The notes under the pieces were generated by a model. It made no database searches. It was given only the letters and a program-made list of their open reading frames with translations, and was not told the DNA's origin. From the NCBI RefSeq assembly GCF_004793545.1, contig NZ_SRYA01000006.1, forward strand, positions 1-64,000: a stretch of DNA of 64,000 bases. Reading direction: 5' to 3'. Of the stretch, positions 26,699 to 36,267 are shown one piece after another (positions within the stretch are counted from its first letter, which is position 1; the number at the start of each line of letters is the position of its first letter). The position numbers and the translations under genes were made by a program. This stretch comes from Petralouisia muris. GTDB taxonomy: Bacteria; Bacillota; Clostridia; Lachnospirales; Lachnospiraceae.

Positions 26699-27743
26699 GG
26701 ACAGCGGACAGGACACAAGAGCCGCAAATGGTTGGGAGGATGTACGGAGAAAGAAAAAAAAGAAGGCAAGAGCCGCAGCATCCTTTCTGGTTACGGCAGC
26801 ATTATTGCTGATTTTGTTTTTTGCAGCGACCAATACAGGAAGCCTGCAGATTGGATTTGGAAAGTTGCTGCGGGGACTGTTTGTGAAGTATGATGCAGAC
26901 GTTGCGGCCGTATGGGATTTGCGTTTTCCCAGAATTATCATTTCCATGCTGGCAGGTGCAGGAATTGCAACCTCTGGCGTGTTGTTTCAGGCAGTGCTGA
27001 AAAATCCCCTTGCAGATCCAGGCATTATCGGTATTTCCAGCGGAGCCGGTTTTGCCGCAGTGTTAATCACTGCCTTCGCTCCATCCTGGTACTTTTTTAT
27101 GCCGCTGGCGGCTTTTGCAGGCGGCGTGGCGGCTTTTTTCATGGTGTACTGTCTGTCCTGGAAAGGAGGTTTAAGCCCTCTTCGGATTATTCTGACCGGT
27201 GTGGCGGTAAATGCTTTGTTTTCTGGTCTTGCAAGTGCTTTCAACTCTATGTCCGGAGGAGACAGGTCCGGGGTTGCGTCCATTGTGGAAGCCAATATTA
27301 CTCAGAAGACCTGGGAGGATGTACATACGTTATTCCCTTATATTATAGCAGGGCTGTTTTTGTCCCTGCTGTTTATCGGGGAATGCAATCTGCTTTCCCT
27401 TGAAGATAAAACAGCCAAAAGCCTTGGAATCAATGTGAATGCCACGCGGATCTGTATTTCTCTGGTAGCCGTGCTGCTTGCGGGCGTTTCCACGGCCATA
27501 GCCGGAACCATCAGCTTTCTGGGACTGATTGTGCCCCATATTGGCAGAATTTTGGTGGGAAGTGCTCACAAAGCTCTTGTGCCCTTTAGCGCATTGGCAG
27601 GGGCATTTACGTTTCTTCTTGCAGATACCATAGGCAGAAGCATTGCAGCGCCTTATGAAGTCAGTGCAGCGGTGATTATGAGTGTAGTAGGAGGCCCGTT
27701 TTTTATCATCTTGCTCAGGAGGTCAAAAAAATATGCAAACTAA
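26682..27743 (+). CDS. FecCD-family ABC permease
   Basis: 353 residues with about ten membrane helices, of the BtuC/FecD/HmuU type: PRIIISMLAGAGIATSGVLF, KNPLADPGIIGISSGAGFAA, and the cytoplasmic coupling region ATAIAGTISFLGLIVPHIGR. The N-terminus is a basic stretch (RRKKKKKARA). ATG 26682 lies inside the end of the binding-protein gene, and the stop at 27743 overlaps the ATPase gene. It forms the channel of the importer. Without a working ATPase downstream it may not function, unless a genomic ATPase replaces it. Confidence 0.88.
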   Translation: MKQRNKDSGQDTRAANGWEDVRRKKKKKARAAASFLVTAALLLILFFAATNTGSLQIGFGKLLRGLFVKYDADVAAVWDLRFPRIIISMLAGAGIATSGVLFQAVLKNPLADPGIIGISSGAGFAAVLITAFAPSWYFFMPLAAFAGGVAAFFMVYCLSWKGGLSPLRIILTGVAVNALFSGLASAFNSMSGGDRSGVASIVEANITQKTWEDVHTLFPYIIAGLFLSLLFIGECNLLSLEDKTAKSLGINVNATRICISLVAVLLAGVSTAIAGTISFLGLIVPHIGRILVGSAHKALVPFSALAGAFTFLLADTIGRSIAAPYEVSAAVIMSVVGGPFFIILLRRSKKYAN

Positions 27744-28517
27744 GACGGAAAAACCTGCCATGGAGGTAAAAGATCTGTCCTTTTCTTATGGAACAAATAA
27801 GATTTTAAAAGGGGCTTCTCTGGAAATTGAAAAAGAGAAGGTCACTACGATTATGGGGGCCAATGGATGCGGAAAATCCACGTTGTTTTCCCTGATGACG
27901 AAAAATTTGGTTCCAAATCGGGGGAAAGTCCTTTTAAATGGCAAAAATATCCGGGATATGACGCTTTCGGAATTTGCAAGAAAAGTGTCCATTGTGCATC
28001 AGTACAATACCTTGCGGAAGATATTACGGTAGAGCGCCTGGTGGGCTTTGGCCGAACGCCCCATATGAAATTCTTTTCCGGATATCAGGATGAGGATAGG
28101 AAGCTGATTGAATGGGCCATGGAGGTTACGAATATCAGTAAATATTGTGACAAAGAAGTGGCTAAATTATCCGGAGGCCAGCGGCAGCGGGTGTGGATTG
28201 CCATGGCGCTGGCGCAGAATACGAAAATACTGTTTCTGGATGAGCCGACCACTTATCTGGATATCCGCTATCAGATCGAGATTTTAAAGCTGGTACGGAA
28301 ATTAAACCGGGAATATGGAATCACAATTGTCATGGTGCTTCACGACATTAACCAGGCCATTCATTTTTCGGATCGGATCATTGGCCTTTTGGGCGGAAAA
28401 GTGGTTGTGGAAGGCAATCCCGAAGAAGCGATTTCCGCAGAAAGCATCCAAAATCTGTACGGCATTGAACTGGGCGTGACAGAAATAGACGGAAAAAAAT
28501 TTGTATTAACGGTATAA
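27733..28517 (+). pseudogene. FecE-type ABC ATPase of the haem-like importer, frameshifted
   Basis: Starts at 27733 with Walker A TIMGANGCGKSTLF, then stops at 28032 after SIVHQYNTLRKILR. The remainder, LAEDITVERLVGFGRTPHMK, LSGGQRQRVWIAMAL, ILFLDEPTTYLDIRYQ and VMVLHDINQAIHFSD, lies in another frame to 28517. One base missing near 28010-28013 accounts for it. Repaired, it is about 261 residues with all ABC motifs. As written, Walker A and the signature/Walker B are on separate peptides, so the ATPase should be inactive. The rest of the sequence is well kept, so the lesion is recent or an error. Confidence 0.82.
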
Positions 28518-28546
28518 GGGCATCGAAAAAGAACAAGGGGGAAGGC

Positions 28547-28972
28547 ATGAAGAAAAATTTTTTTAAAGTAGTATGGATTGTGTTAGGATTTTTAAGTCTT
28601 GGGATTGGAGCAGTGGGAGCAGTGCTGCCGTTTCTGCCTACATTTCCGTTTTTGCTTTTGACGTTGTTTTGTTTTGCAAAAAGCTCCCGGCGGCTGCACA
28701 CATGGTTTATGGGGACGAAGCTGTATAAAAATAATTTGGAATCTTACGTACAGAGCCGTTCGATGACAGCAAAAACAAAGGTGCGGATTATGATTACCGT
28801 AACGGTGATTATGGGCTTTGGATTTGCCATGATGGGCAGGGTTTTGGCGGCAAGGGCAGTATTGGCAGTTGTATGGCTGTTTCATGTGATATATTTTCTT
28901 TTTGCAGTGAAAACCATAAAAGAAGAGGACCGGATGGTTCATACCGAGACAGCTGGTGAAAATGGAGGATAA
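28547..28972 (+). CDS. DUF454 (YbaN-like) inner-membrane protein
   Basis: 141 residues with the DUF454 pattern: VLGFLSLGIGAVGAVLPFLP, then FPFLLLTLFCFAKSSRRLH and a cytoplasmic linker with MGTKLYKNNLESYV, followed by two more hydrophobic helices. Function of the family is unknown. The gene begins 30 nt after the haem-like ATPase with AAGGGGGAAGGC before ATG, so it can be read as the last gene of that operon. DUF454 genes are often seen beside haem or iron uptake genes, but that link is only contextual. Confidence 0.82.
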   Translation: MKKNFFKVVWIVLGFLSLGIGAVGAVLPFLPTFPFLLLTLFCFAKSSRRLHTWFMGTKLYKNNLESYVQSRSMTAKTKVRIMITVTVIMGFGFAMMGRVLAARAVLAVVWLFHVIYFLFAVKTIKEEDRMVHTETAGENGG

Positions 28973-28988
28973 AACAGCCTGAAATTTT

Positions 28989-29040
28989 ATTAGGTACCTT
29001 GACAAATAAGCGGCGATGTATTATATTCAAGGTACCTAAT
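28989..29040 (+). promoter_or_regulatory. Promoter of marR operon inside a perfect 14-bp inverted repeat
   Basis: ATTAGGTACCTTGA (28989-29002) and TCAAGGTACCTAAT (29027-29040) are exact reverse complements. The -35 box TTGACA (28999-29004) and -10 box TATATT (29022-29027), 17 bp apart, start and end in the two arms. A repressor bound here would block polymerase. The natural candidate is the MarR protein encoded directly downstream. Confidence 0.85.
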
Positions 29041-29058
29041 AAAAAGGAGGGCTAATAT

Positions 29059-29619
29059 ATGACGGAAAAAAATATTTGTTCCGGCCGCGGAAAGCATTGC
29101 AATGCCGCGGACATGAATGACAGGCTGATCCTAAGTCTGCGGGATTTGAGCCATATCATGCGGTTTCTGTATGAGGGAAAAGCCAGCCAGAAGCGTGTTT
29201 TAATCATTCTGAATGAATCAGAAGCAATGACGCAGAGGGATTTGACGGAACGTCTGGGAATCCAGCCAGGATCGGCCAGTGAAATCCTTTCTAAGCTGGA
29301 ACGGGCAGGATGGATCAGACGCGTCAGGAATGATGCTGACCGCAGAACAACGGATATTTCCCTGACAGACGCCGGCAGGGAGCTTGCAGCGGAGGCTTTG
29401 GCCCAGCGGCAGAAAAGGCATGAAGATATGTTTTCCTGCCTTTCGGAAGAAGAAAGGCAGGAATTGCTGTCGCTGCTGGAAAAAATTCGTGCTGACTGGA
29501 AAATCCGTTACAGTGAAAAGGGAAATATCTGCAGACATGGACATTGCCATAGTGATTGCCGCGATGGAGGCGGTCATCATCATAATCGACGCCATGATGG
29601 TTCACATGGAAGGAACTAA
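29059..29619 (+). CDS. MarR-family transcriptional regulator with His-rich tail
   Basis: 186 residues. The winged helix-turn-helix is clear: MTQRDLTERLGIQPGSASEI, LSKLERAGWIRRVRN, DADRRTTDISLTDAGRELA. After about residue 155 comes a tail of His, Cys, Asp and Gly (RHGHCHSDCRDGGGHHHNRR), which could bind a metal or haem; family members normally lack it. AGGAGG precedes ATG 29059. It is the first gene of an operon with two ABC exporter genes (2 nt to the next) and probably represses its own promoter through the 14-bp palindrome. The signal may be a metal, haem or drug. Confidence 0.88.
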   Translation: MTEKNICSGRGKHCNAADMNDRLILSLRDLSHIMRFLYEGKASQKRVLIILNESEAMTQRDLTERLGIQPGSASEILSKLERAGWIRRVRNDADRRTTDISLTDAGRELAAEALAQRQKRHEDMFSCLSEEERQELLSLLEKIRADWKIRYSEKGNICRHGHCHSDCRDGGGHHHNRRHDGSHGRN

Positions 29620-29621
29620 TC

Positions 29622-31358
29622 ATGTGGAAATATATCAGACAATACTTATTTTTTGCGGTTATTGCAGGACTATTTATGGTTGGGGAGGTGCTGATGGATT
29701 TGATTCAGCCGGGGATCATGAGCCGGATTGTAGATGATGGAGTCCTTGGCGTAAGCAATGGAGGAGCTCCTAATCTGCATCTGGTCTGGATGCTTGGACT
29801 TGAGATGATCGGCCTGGTTCTGTTTGGCGGTCTGTGCGGCTCCCTGAATAATGCCTTTGTACACATATCCAGCCAGAATATTGGCAATGAGATCCGAAAG
29901 GACTGTTTTCGCAGGATTATGGCGTTCTCCTTTCCGCAGCTTGACCGTTTCGGCACAGGTTCTCTGGTAACAAGGGTAACCAATGATATTACGCAGGTGC
30001 AGGCGTTTGTTTCGCTGTTTGTGCGGGGAATGATCCGCACCTCACTTCTCACTTTCGGAAGCATGTATTGTATGTTCCGGCTGAATCTTTGTTTCGGGTT
30101 GATTGTACTGTGCGCCTTTCCGTTTTTGGTGGGCGTGATTCTGTTCTGCCTGTGGAAAGCCAATCCCCTGTTTTCCAGATTGCAGGCACAGCTTGATTTT
30201 CTGAACGGAATGATGCAGGAGGATGTGTCCGGCATCCGTATCATTAAAGCCTGTGTTCGGGAAGCTTATGAAAAGCTGCGTTTTGGGAAGGCAAATGGTG
30301 AACTGATAAAAACACAATTGCAAATTCTTGTGATTTTTGCTTTTATGAATCCTCTTGTCAATGGGCTGATGTACATGGCTGTTACGGTGATTTTACTGGC
30401 AGGCGGGCTGGAAGCGGGAAAGGGCGCTGCTACGCCCGGAACTGTTATGGCGGCTATAACCTACGCTACACAGCTTCTTAATGGCATTCTGATGCTTGTT
30501 ATGCTGTTCCAGAACATTTCCAGAGGGGCTGCTTCCTGGAAGCGGGTCAGGGAGATCCTGGAAAGCGTTCCTGAGCTTGTGGATGGCTCTTTGGACGGGA
30601 CGGCAGATCTGCAGGGAGAGATTGAATTTCGGAACGTTTCCTTCTCCTATCCCGGAAGCGGCCAGAATGTGCTTTCCCATATCAATCTGACGATACATAA
30701 GGGGGAAACCGTGGCAGTCATGGGAGCCACCGGATGCGGGAAAACATCTCTGGTCAATCTGATTCCCCGTTTTTATGATGCAGCTGCGGGTACGGTTCTG
30801 GTGGACGGAATTGACGTGAAGGAGTACCGGCAGGAGGCGCTTCGGGAGAAAATTGCCATAGCCATGCAAAAAAGTGAATTGTTCTGTATGACGGTGGGAG
30901 AAAATATCGCATGGGGGCTGCCGGGCGCAGAGGATAGATCGTTAGAATATGCAGCTTCCATTGCGCAGGCAGACCGTTTTATTGCTTCCATGGAACAAGG
31001 GTATGGGACTGCCGTTGCAGAGCGGGGCATGAGTCTGTCCGGCGGACAAAAGCAGAGGATTTCCATTGCAAGGGCAGTGGTAAAACCGGCTGAAATCTAT
31101 ATTTTTGACGATTCCACCAGTGCGCTTGATCTGAAGACAGAAGCAGAGTTCTATCGTGCTTTAAAAAGGTCGCGGCCTGACAGCACGAAAATCATCATTG
31201 CCCAGAGGATAGCTTCTGTGCGCACAGCAGACCGGATTGTTGTTTTGGAGAACGGCGGCATAGCAGCCTGCGGCACACATGAGGAATTGCTGATATCCTG
31301 CCAGGCTTATCAGGAAATTTACCATTCTCAAATCGGAGAGGAGGCAAGAAGCGCATGA
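29622..31358 (+). CDS. ABC exporter half-transporter, degenerate-site subunit
   Basis: 578 residues: six membrane helices (about 15-300), then an ATPase domain with Walker A MGATGCGKTSLV, signature LSGGQKQRISIARA and Walker B IYIFDDSTSALD. The catalytic Glu after Walker B is Asp, and the switch His is Gln (IIIAQRIASV). Such changes mark the degenerate subunit of heterodimeric exporters like TM287/288. It overlaps the partner gene by 4 nt. It is under MarR control, so it likely exports a toxic compound; haem or a drug is possible given the neighbouring haem-like locus. Confidence 0.88.
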   Translation: MWKYIRQYLFFAVIAGLFMVGEVLMDLIQPGIMSRIVDDGVLGVSNGGAPNLHLVWMLGLEMIGLVLFGGLCGSLNNAFVHISSQNIGNEIRKDCFRRIMAFSFPQLDRFGTGSLVTRVTNDITQVQAFVSLFVRGMIRTSLLTFGSMYCMFRLNLCFGLIVLCAFPFLVGVILFCLWKANPLFSRLQAQLDFLNGMMQEDVSGIRIIKACVREAYEKLRFGKANGELIKTQLQILVIFAFMNPLVNGLMYMAVTVILLAGGLEAGKGAATPGTVMAAITYATQLLNGILMLVMLFQNISRGAASWKRVREILESVPELVDGSLDGTADLQGEIEFRNVSFSYPGSGQNVLSHINLTIHKGETVAVMGATGCGKTSLVNLIPRFYDAAAGTVLVDGIDVKEYRQEALREKIAIAMQKSELFCMTVGENIAWGLPGAEDRSLEYAASIAQADRFIASMEQGYGTAVAERGMSLSGGQKQRISIARAVVKPAEIYIFDDSTSALDLKTEAEFYRALKRSRPDSTKIIIAQRIASVRTADRIVVLENGGIAACGTHEELLISCQAYQEIYHSQIGEEARSA

Positions 31359-33175
31359 GTGCAAAACAGAATCAAAAACTGGCCGAGCGCAGCATTCCCG
31401 GCATGATGAACCGGCAGGAGCGTTTTGCACAGACGGAGCGCGCCGATGATATCGGAGCCACCCTAAAGCGCATTGTCACGTATTTTATGGGAGAAAAAAC
31501 GCTGGCGGCAGGTATGCTGGCGGTTGTGATATTTGGCACGCTGTGCGGCATTTACGCGCCGAGTCTTCAAAGTAATGCCGTTGACATGATTGCCGGAGAG
31601 AAATCCGGCGTCCTTATCCACACTCTGCTGCTCATGCTTTCCGTTTATCTGCTGTCTGCTGTCTGCGGATTGCTGCAGGGCTTATTCAGCGTGCGGCTCA
31701 GTCAGAATGTAGTGAAACGGATGCGGGAGGAGTTGTTTGGAAAGATTATGGAGCTGCCGGTATGTTATCTGGACGCTCATTCCCACGGAGATGTGATGAG
31801 CCGGATGACCAATGACATAGAAAATATTTCTTCCACAATATCGCAATCCCTGCCTTCGCTGTGTTCGGGGACGCTTACGATTATCGGTACTGCGGCAATT
31901 ATGATGTGGTATTGCTGGCAGCTGGCGCTGCTTAGTCTTGCTACGGTGTTCTTAACGCTTGCTGCCACGAAAATCCTTTCGGAAAAGGTGCGCAGGTTTT
32001 CCCGTCAGCGTCAGATGCTGCTGGGACAGCTGAACGGAACTGTGGAAGAAATGGTTTCCGGCTATCCCACAGTTGTTGCATACAATCATCAGAATATTAC
32101 AACGGAGGATTTTTGCGCAACGGCGGATTCTCTTACAAAAGCCGGGATTAAAACGGATATTTTCAGCGGCGTTATGGGGCCGGCGATGAATTGTATCAGC
32201 AATATCAGTTTTGTTATGATTGCTGCCTTCGGCGGATATTTCTCAGTAAAGGGGCTGATTTCTGTGGGGGTGATTTCGGCCTTCATTGTCTATGCGAAAC
32301 AATTTGGCCGTCCCATCAATGAAATTGCGCAGATTTACGGACAGCTCCAGACGGCGATTGCCGGCGCGGAGCGGGTCTTTGCCGTATTGGATGAAGAGGG
32401 AGAAGACAGAAGCGGGGAATTACTTGCAGAAACCAAACAAGCAGCCGTTACATTTAAAAATGTGCGTTTTTCTTATGCAGCTGGAATCCCTGTGATTCGA
32501 AATTTTACGCTGACGGTTCCCAACGGTAAAAAAGTGGCGCTGGTAGGCGCAACCGGAAGCGGCAAGACGACCATCGTCAATCTGCTTCTGCGGTTTTATG
32601 AGACAGAAAGCGGAGAGATTTGTATAAATGGACAGAATATACAAACGGTTGCAAAGAGCAGCTTACGAAAGAATGTGGCGATCGTTCTGCAGGATACAGT
32701 TTTGTTTTCTAATACTGTCCGCAGCAATCTGAAATATGGAAATGATGCGGCCACTGACGGGCAGATTCGGGCGGCTGCAGAAATGAGCCAGTGCCGGGAA
32801 TTGATTGAGCTTCTGCCAGAGGGATATGACACAGAGCTGACTGGCTCCGGCGCAAATATCAGTCAGGGACAGCGGCAGCTCCTTGCCATTGCCCGTGCTT
32901 TTGTGGCCGATCCGAAAATACTGATTCTGGACGAAGCCACCTCCAATGTGGATACTCGTACTGAGCAAGCGATACAGGACGCTATGCAGCGTATTATGCA
33001 GGGGCGCACCAGCATTGTGATTGCGCACCGCCTGTCTACGATCCGGGATTCTGACCTTATCGTTGTTATGGACCAGGGTGAAATCGCAGAGAGCGGCAGC
33101 CATGAGTCACTTCTTGCAAAAAAGGGGAAATATTATGAGCTGTACATGACCCAGTATGCGGGATTTGCCACATAG
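31355..33175 (+). CDS. ABC exporter half-transporter, catalytic subunit
   Basis: 606 residues: a cytoplasmic N-terminus of about 40, six membrane helices, and an ATPase with Walker A VGATGSGKTTIV, signature ISQGQRQLLAIARA, Walker B ILILDEATSNVD and switch His in IVIAHRLSTI. All catalytic residues are canonical, so with the preceding gene it makes a one-and-a-half-site heterodimer. ATGA overlap couples their translation. The substrate is not predictable from sequence. The operon probably ends here; no strong terminator is seen in the next 80 nt. Confidence 0.88.
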   Translation: MSAKQNQKLAERSIPGMMNRQERFAQTERADDIGATLKRIVTYFMGEKTLAAGMLAVVIFGTLCGIYAPSLQSNAVDMIAGEKSGVLIHTLLLMLSVYLLSAVCGLLQGLFSVRLSQNVVKRMREELFGKIMELPVCYLDAHSHGDVMSRMTNDIENISSTISQSLPSLCSGTLTIIGTAAIMMWYCWQLALLSLATVFLTLAATKILSEKVRRFSRQRQMLLGQLNGTVEEMVSGYPTVVAYNHQNITTEDFCATADSLTKAGIKTDIFSGVMGPAMNCISNISFVMIAAFGGYFSVKGLISVGVISAFIVYAKQFGRPINEIAQIYGQLQTAIAGAERVFAVLDEEGEDRSGELLAETKQAAVTFKNVRFSYAAGIPVIRNFTLTVPNGKKVALVGATGSGKTTIVNLLLRFYETESGEICINGQNIQTVAKSSLRKNVAIVLQDTVLFSNTVRSNLKYGNDAATDGQIRAAAEMSQCRELIELLPEGYDTELTGSGANISQGQRQLLAIARAFVADPKILILDEATSNVDTRTEQAIQDAMQRIMQGRTSIVIAHRLSTIRDSDLIVVMDQGEIAESGSHESLLAKKGKYYELYMTQYAGFAT

Positions 33176-33258
33176 CCGGCGGTCCGTGGCGGGAATAATA
33201 AGGGAACTCACTGCGGCAGCCGGGAAAATCATGCATTTCACGATTGCGCAGATTTGCC

Positions 33259-33287
33259 TTTACACCGCACATTCTCTTTGGTATAAT
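33259..33287 (+). promoter_or_regulatory. Promoter for small membrane peptide
   Basis: TTTACA (33259-33264) and a consensus TATAAT (33282-33287) with 17-bp spacing, about 43 bp before the start at 33330. Confidence 0.6.
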
Positions 33288-33329
33288 AAATCCATCAGAT
33301 GAAAATATTAAGAAAAGGGATGACAAGAA

Positions 33330-33440
33330 ATGATGGTTTTTATAATCGGAGGCGTAGTGCTGGTTGCGGTCATTGTTTCCGTAGTAGCGTCTGTAGCCGG
33401 AGCAGTGGCAGGAGTTGTAGATGAGGACAGTGAAGATTAA
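33330..33440 (+). CDS. Small hydrophobic membrane peptide (36 aa)
   Basis: ATG 33330 follows AAAAGGGATGA. The peptide is almost entirely one membrane helix rich in Val, Ala and Gly (FIIGGVVLVAVIVSVVASVA), ending in an acidic tail DEDSED. It has its own promoter at 33259-33287 and a terminator-like hairpin at 33468-33526, a complete transcription unit. No known family is recognised. It may be a small regulator of the adjacent transporter or an unrelated membrane peptide. Conservation in related genomes would decide if it is real. Confidence 0.5.
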   Translation: MMVFIIGGVVLVAVIVSVVASVAGAVAGVVDEDSED

Positions 33441-33467
33441 TTTCTGAATACTGCATGGAATGACATG

Positions 33468-33527
33468 GGAATTATCATTATCATGATTCGTACTGAGAAG
33501 TGCTTTCTATAATGGTAATTCCTTTTG
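33468..33527 (+). terminator. Terminator after small peptide gene
   Basis: GGAATTATCATTAT (33468-33481) pairs with ATAATGGTAATTCC (33509-33522, one G-T pair), followed by TTTTGTT. The loop is 27 nt. Confidence 0.6.
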
Positions 33528-33608
33528 TTATTTCTAAGAGAGGCCAAGTTATTGGGAAGGTTTTTCGCAAAGTAATTCTTGAAAAATATAAGAAACGGAG
33601 CATTGATT

Positions 33609-34934
33609 TTGAAGGAGCACATTGTATACAAGGTTCAGGCAGACAGCATTGCAGAAGAACTTGAGGTAACGCCGGGGGATGCGCTGCTGTCGGTCAACGG
33701 ACATGAAATAGAAGACGTATTTGATTATCGTTATTATACCAATGAAGAATACCTTACCGTTGTAATCCGGAAGGAGAACGGCGAAGAATGGGAACTGGAG
33801 ATTGAGAAGGAATACGAGGAAGATTTGGGCTTTGAGTTTGCAAACGGCCTGATGGACGACTATAAGTCCTGCCATAACAAATGCATTTTCTGCTTTATCG
33901 ATCAGATGCCGGAAGGGATGCGGGATACGCTGTATTTCAAGGATGACGATTCCAGGCTTTCGTTCCTGCAGGGGAATTATGTGACCCTTACCAATATGAA
34001 AGATCATGATTTAGAGCGGATTCTGGAATATAAGCTTGGGCCAATCAATATTTCCGTACAGACTACGAATCCTAAACTTCGCTGCAGGATGCTGAATAAT
34101 CGTTTTGCCGGGGATGCACTGAAAAAAATGGATATCCTGTACGAAGCAGGAATTCCCATGAATGGACAGATTGTTCTCTGCAAGGGCGTCAATGACGGGG
34201 AGGAATTAAAGCGAAGTATTGAAGATTTGATGAAATATGCGCCGGTAATGGAGAGTGTGTCGGTGGTTCCGGTAGGGCTCAGCCGATTCCGGGAGGGGCT
34301 GTATCCCCTGGAGCCTTTTACCAGAGATGACGCCGGGGAAGTGCTTGAACTGATCCACCATTACCAGAAGCTGTGTATGGAACAATCCGGCCTGCATTTT
34401 GTCCATGCCAGCGATGAATGGTATCTGCTGGCAGAACAAAAGCTGCCCTCAGAGGAAAATTATGACGGATACCCTCAGCTGGAAAACGGTGTGGGAATGC
34501 TCAGGCTTTTACGGGAGGAATTTCGGGAGGCAATGGAGTTGGAAGGCGTAAAAAAGGGGCATGACATCTTGCATTCTGAGAAAATCACCATCGCCACAGG
34601 CATGCTTGCCGCCCCTGTGCTGCAGGAACTGGCTCTGGAGTTTCAGGCAGTTTTTCCGGAAAAAGAAATACAGGTGATCCCTGTACGGAATTATTTTTTC
34701 GGGGAACAGATTACCGTTTCAGGATTGCTGACAGGACAGGATATCATGGAACAGTTAAAGGAGAGAGAGCTTGGAAACAGGCTGCTGTTGCCCTGTAACC
34801 TTCTGCGCAGTAAAGAGGAGGTGTTTCTGGATGATATGACCCTTTCTCAGTTGGAAAGTGCTTTACAAGTGAGAATAGATATTGTAAAATCAAGCGGACA
34901 GGATTTGGTGTCGTGTTTGAAGAGAGAAAGTTAG
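33609..34934 (+). CDS. DUF512-family radical SAM protein
   Basis: About 441 residues. A PDZ-like N-terminal domain (VQADSIAEELEVTPGDALLS, VNGHEIEDVFDYRYYT) is followed by a radical SAM-type barrel with Cys residues in KSCHNKCIFCFIDQMPEGMR, then a C-terminal DUF512 domain. Function of this conserved Firmicute family is not established. TTG 33609 is preferred: CGGAG lies 8 nt before it; TTG 33579 would add ten residues. The gene is 9 nt before der, an order kept in many Clostridia, which suggests a link to ribosome or membrane biogenesis. Confidence 0.87.
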   Translation: MKEHIVYKVQADSIAEELEVTPGDALLSVNGHEIEDVFDYRYYTNEEYLTVVIRKENGEEWELEIEKEYEEDLGFEFANGLMDDYKSCHNKCIFCFIDQMPEGMRDTLYFKDDDSRLSFLQGNYVTLTNMKDHDLERILEYKLGPINISVQTTNPKLRCRMLNNRFAGDALKKMDILYEAGIPMNGQIVLCKGVNDGEELKRSIEDLMKYAPVMESVSVVPVGLSRFREGLYPLEPFTRDDAGEVLELIHHYQKLCMEQSGLHFVHASDEWYLLAEQKLPSEENYDGYPQLENGVGMLRLLREEFREAMELEGVKKGHDILHSEKITIATGMLAAPVLQELALEFQAVFPEKEIQVIPVRNYFFGEQITVSGLLTGQDIMEQLKERELGNRLLLPCNLLRSKEEVFLDDMTLSQLESALQVRIDIVKSSGQDLVSCLKRES

Positions 34935-34943
34935 GAGAGTGGA

Positions 34944-36266
34944 ATGAGTAAACCAGTAGTTGCAGTAGTAGGGCGTCCGAATGTGGGAAAATCTACCCTG
35001 TTCAATGCGTTGGCGGGAGAGAGGATTTCCATTGTGCAGGATACGCCGGGAGTTACAAGGGACAGGATTTATGCCGAGGTGAGCTGGCTGGATATGACAT
35101 TTACCCTGATTGATACCGGGGGAATTGAGCCGGAGAGCAAAGATATCATTTTATCCCAGATGCGGGAGCAGGCGCAGATTGCCATTGATACGGCGGATGT
35201 GATTATTTTTATGACAGATGTGCACCAGGGGCTGGTGGATGCGGATTCCAAGGTTGCAGATATGCTGCGCCGCTGTGGGAAGCCGGTGACGCTGGTGGTG
35301 AACAAAGTGGACAGCTTCGAGAAATATATGACGGACGTCTACGAGTTTTATAATCTGGGGATTGGAGATCCAATTCCCATTTCAGCAGCATCCAGACTTG
35401 GAATCGGCGATATGCTGGATGAGGTGACGAAGCATTTTGCGGAAAATGCGAAAGAGGAAGAGGGAGATGAACGGCCGAAGGTTGCGATTGTCGGCAAGCC
35501 CAATGTGGGAAAATCATCTCTGATTAATCATTTGCTGGGAGAAGAGCGGGTTATTGTGTCAGAGATTGCTGGAACCACCAGAGACGCCGTTGATACGGAA
35601 ATCACCTGGCAGGATCGGGAATATATTTTTATTGATACGGCTGGATTAAGAAAGAAAAGCAAGATTAAAGAGGAGCTGGAGCGGTTCAGCATTATCCGTG
35701 CAGTTACGGCTGTGGAGCGTGCAGATGTGGTGGTGGTGGTAATTGACGCCATCGAAGGAGTGACAGAACAGGACGCTAAAATTGCAGGAATTGCCCATGA
35801 GCGGGGCAAGGGAATTATTATCGCAGTGAACAAATGGGACGCCATTGAGAAGGACGACAAGACGATTTATAAGCATACGGACCGGATCCGCCAGATTTTA
35901 AGTTTTATGCCGTATGCGGAAATTCTTTTTATTTCAGCGAAAACCGGGCAGCGTACCCGCAAGCTCTTTGACATGATTGATGTGGTCTTGGAAAATAATT
36001 CCATGCGGATTGCGACAGGAGTGCTCAATGAGATTATGACGGAAGCTGTTGCGATGCAGCAGCCTCCTTCCGATAAGGGCAAGAGACTGAAATTGTTCTA
36101 TATTACGCAGGTTGCAGTAAAGCCGCCTACGTTTGTCATATTTGTAAATAATAAGGAATTGATGCATTTTTCTTATACCAGATATCTGGAAAACCGAATT
36201 CGGGATGCTTTTGGATTCCAGGGCACATCGCTAAAATTTATCATTCGGGAAAGAAAGGAAGGGTAA
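34944..36266 (+). CDS. der: Ribosome assembly GTPase Der (EngA)
   Basis: 440 residues with two tandem GTPase domains. First: [28 protein letters not shown] and NKVD. Second: [34 protein letters not shown] and NKWD. A C-terminal KH-like domain follows ([20 protein letters not shown]). Der is essential for 50S subunit maturation. Length and domains are normal. GGAGAG lies before ATG 34944, and plsY follows after 1 nt, so DUF512-der-plsY form an operon of the usual Firmicute type. Confidence 0.97.
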   Translation: MSKPVVAVVGRPNVGKSTLFNALAGERISIVQDTPGVTRDRIYAEVSWLDMTFTLIDTGGIEPESKDIILSQMREQAQIAIDTADVIIFMTDVHQGLVDADSKVADMLRRCGKPVTLVVNKVDSFEKYMTDVYEFYNLGIGDPIPISAASRLGIGDMLDEVTKHFAENAKEEEGDERPKVAIVGKPNVGKSSLINHLLGEERVIVSEIAGTTRDAVDTEITWQDREYIFIDTAGLRKKSKIKEELERFSIIRAVTAVERADVVVVVIDAIEGVTEQDAKIAGIAHERGKGIIIAVNKWDAIEKDDKTIYKHTDRIRQILSFMPYAEILFISAKTGQRTRKLFDMIDVVLENNSMRIATGVLNEIMTEAVAMQQPPSDKGKRLKLFYITQVAVKPPTFVIFVNNKELMHFSYTRYLENRIRDAFGFQGTSLKFIIRERKEG

Positions 36267-36267
36267 T

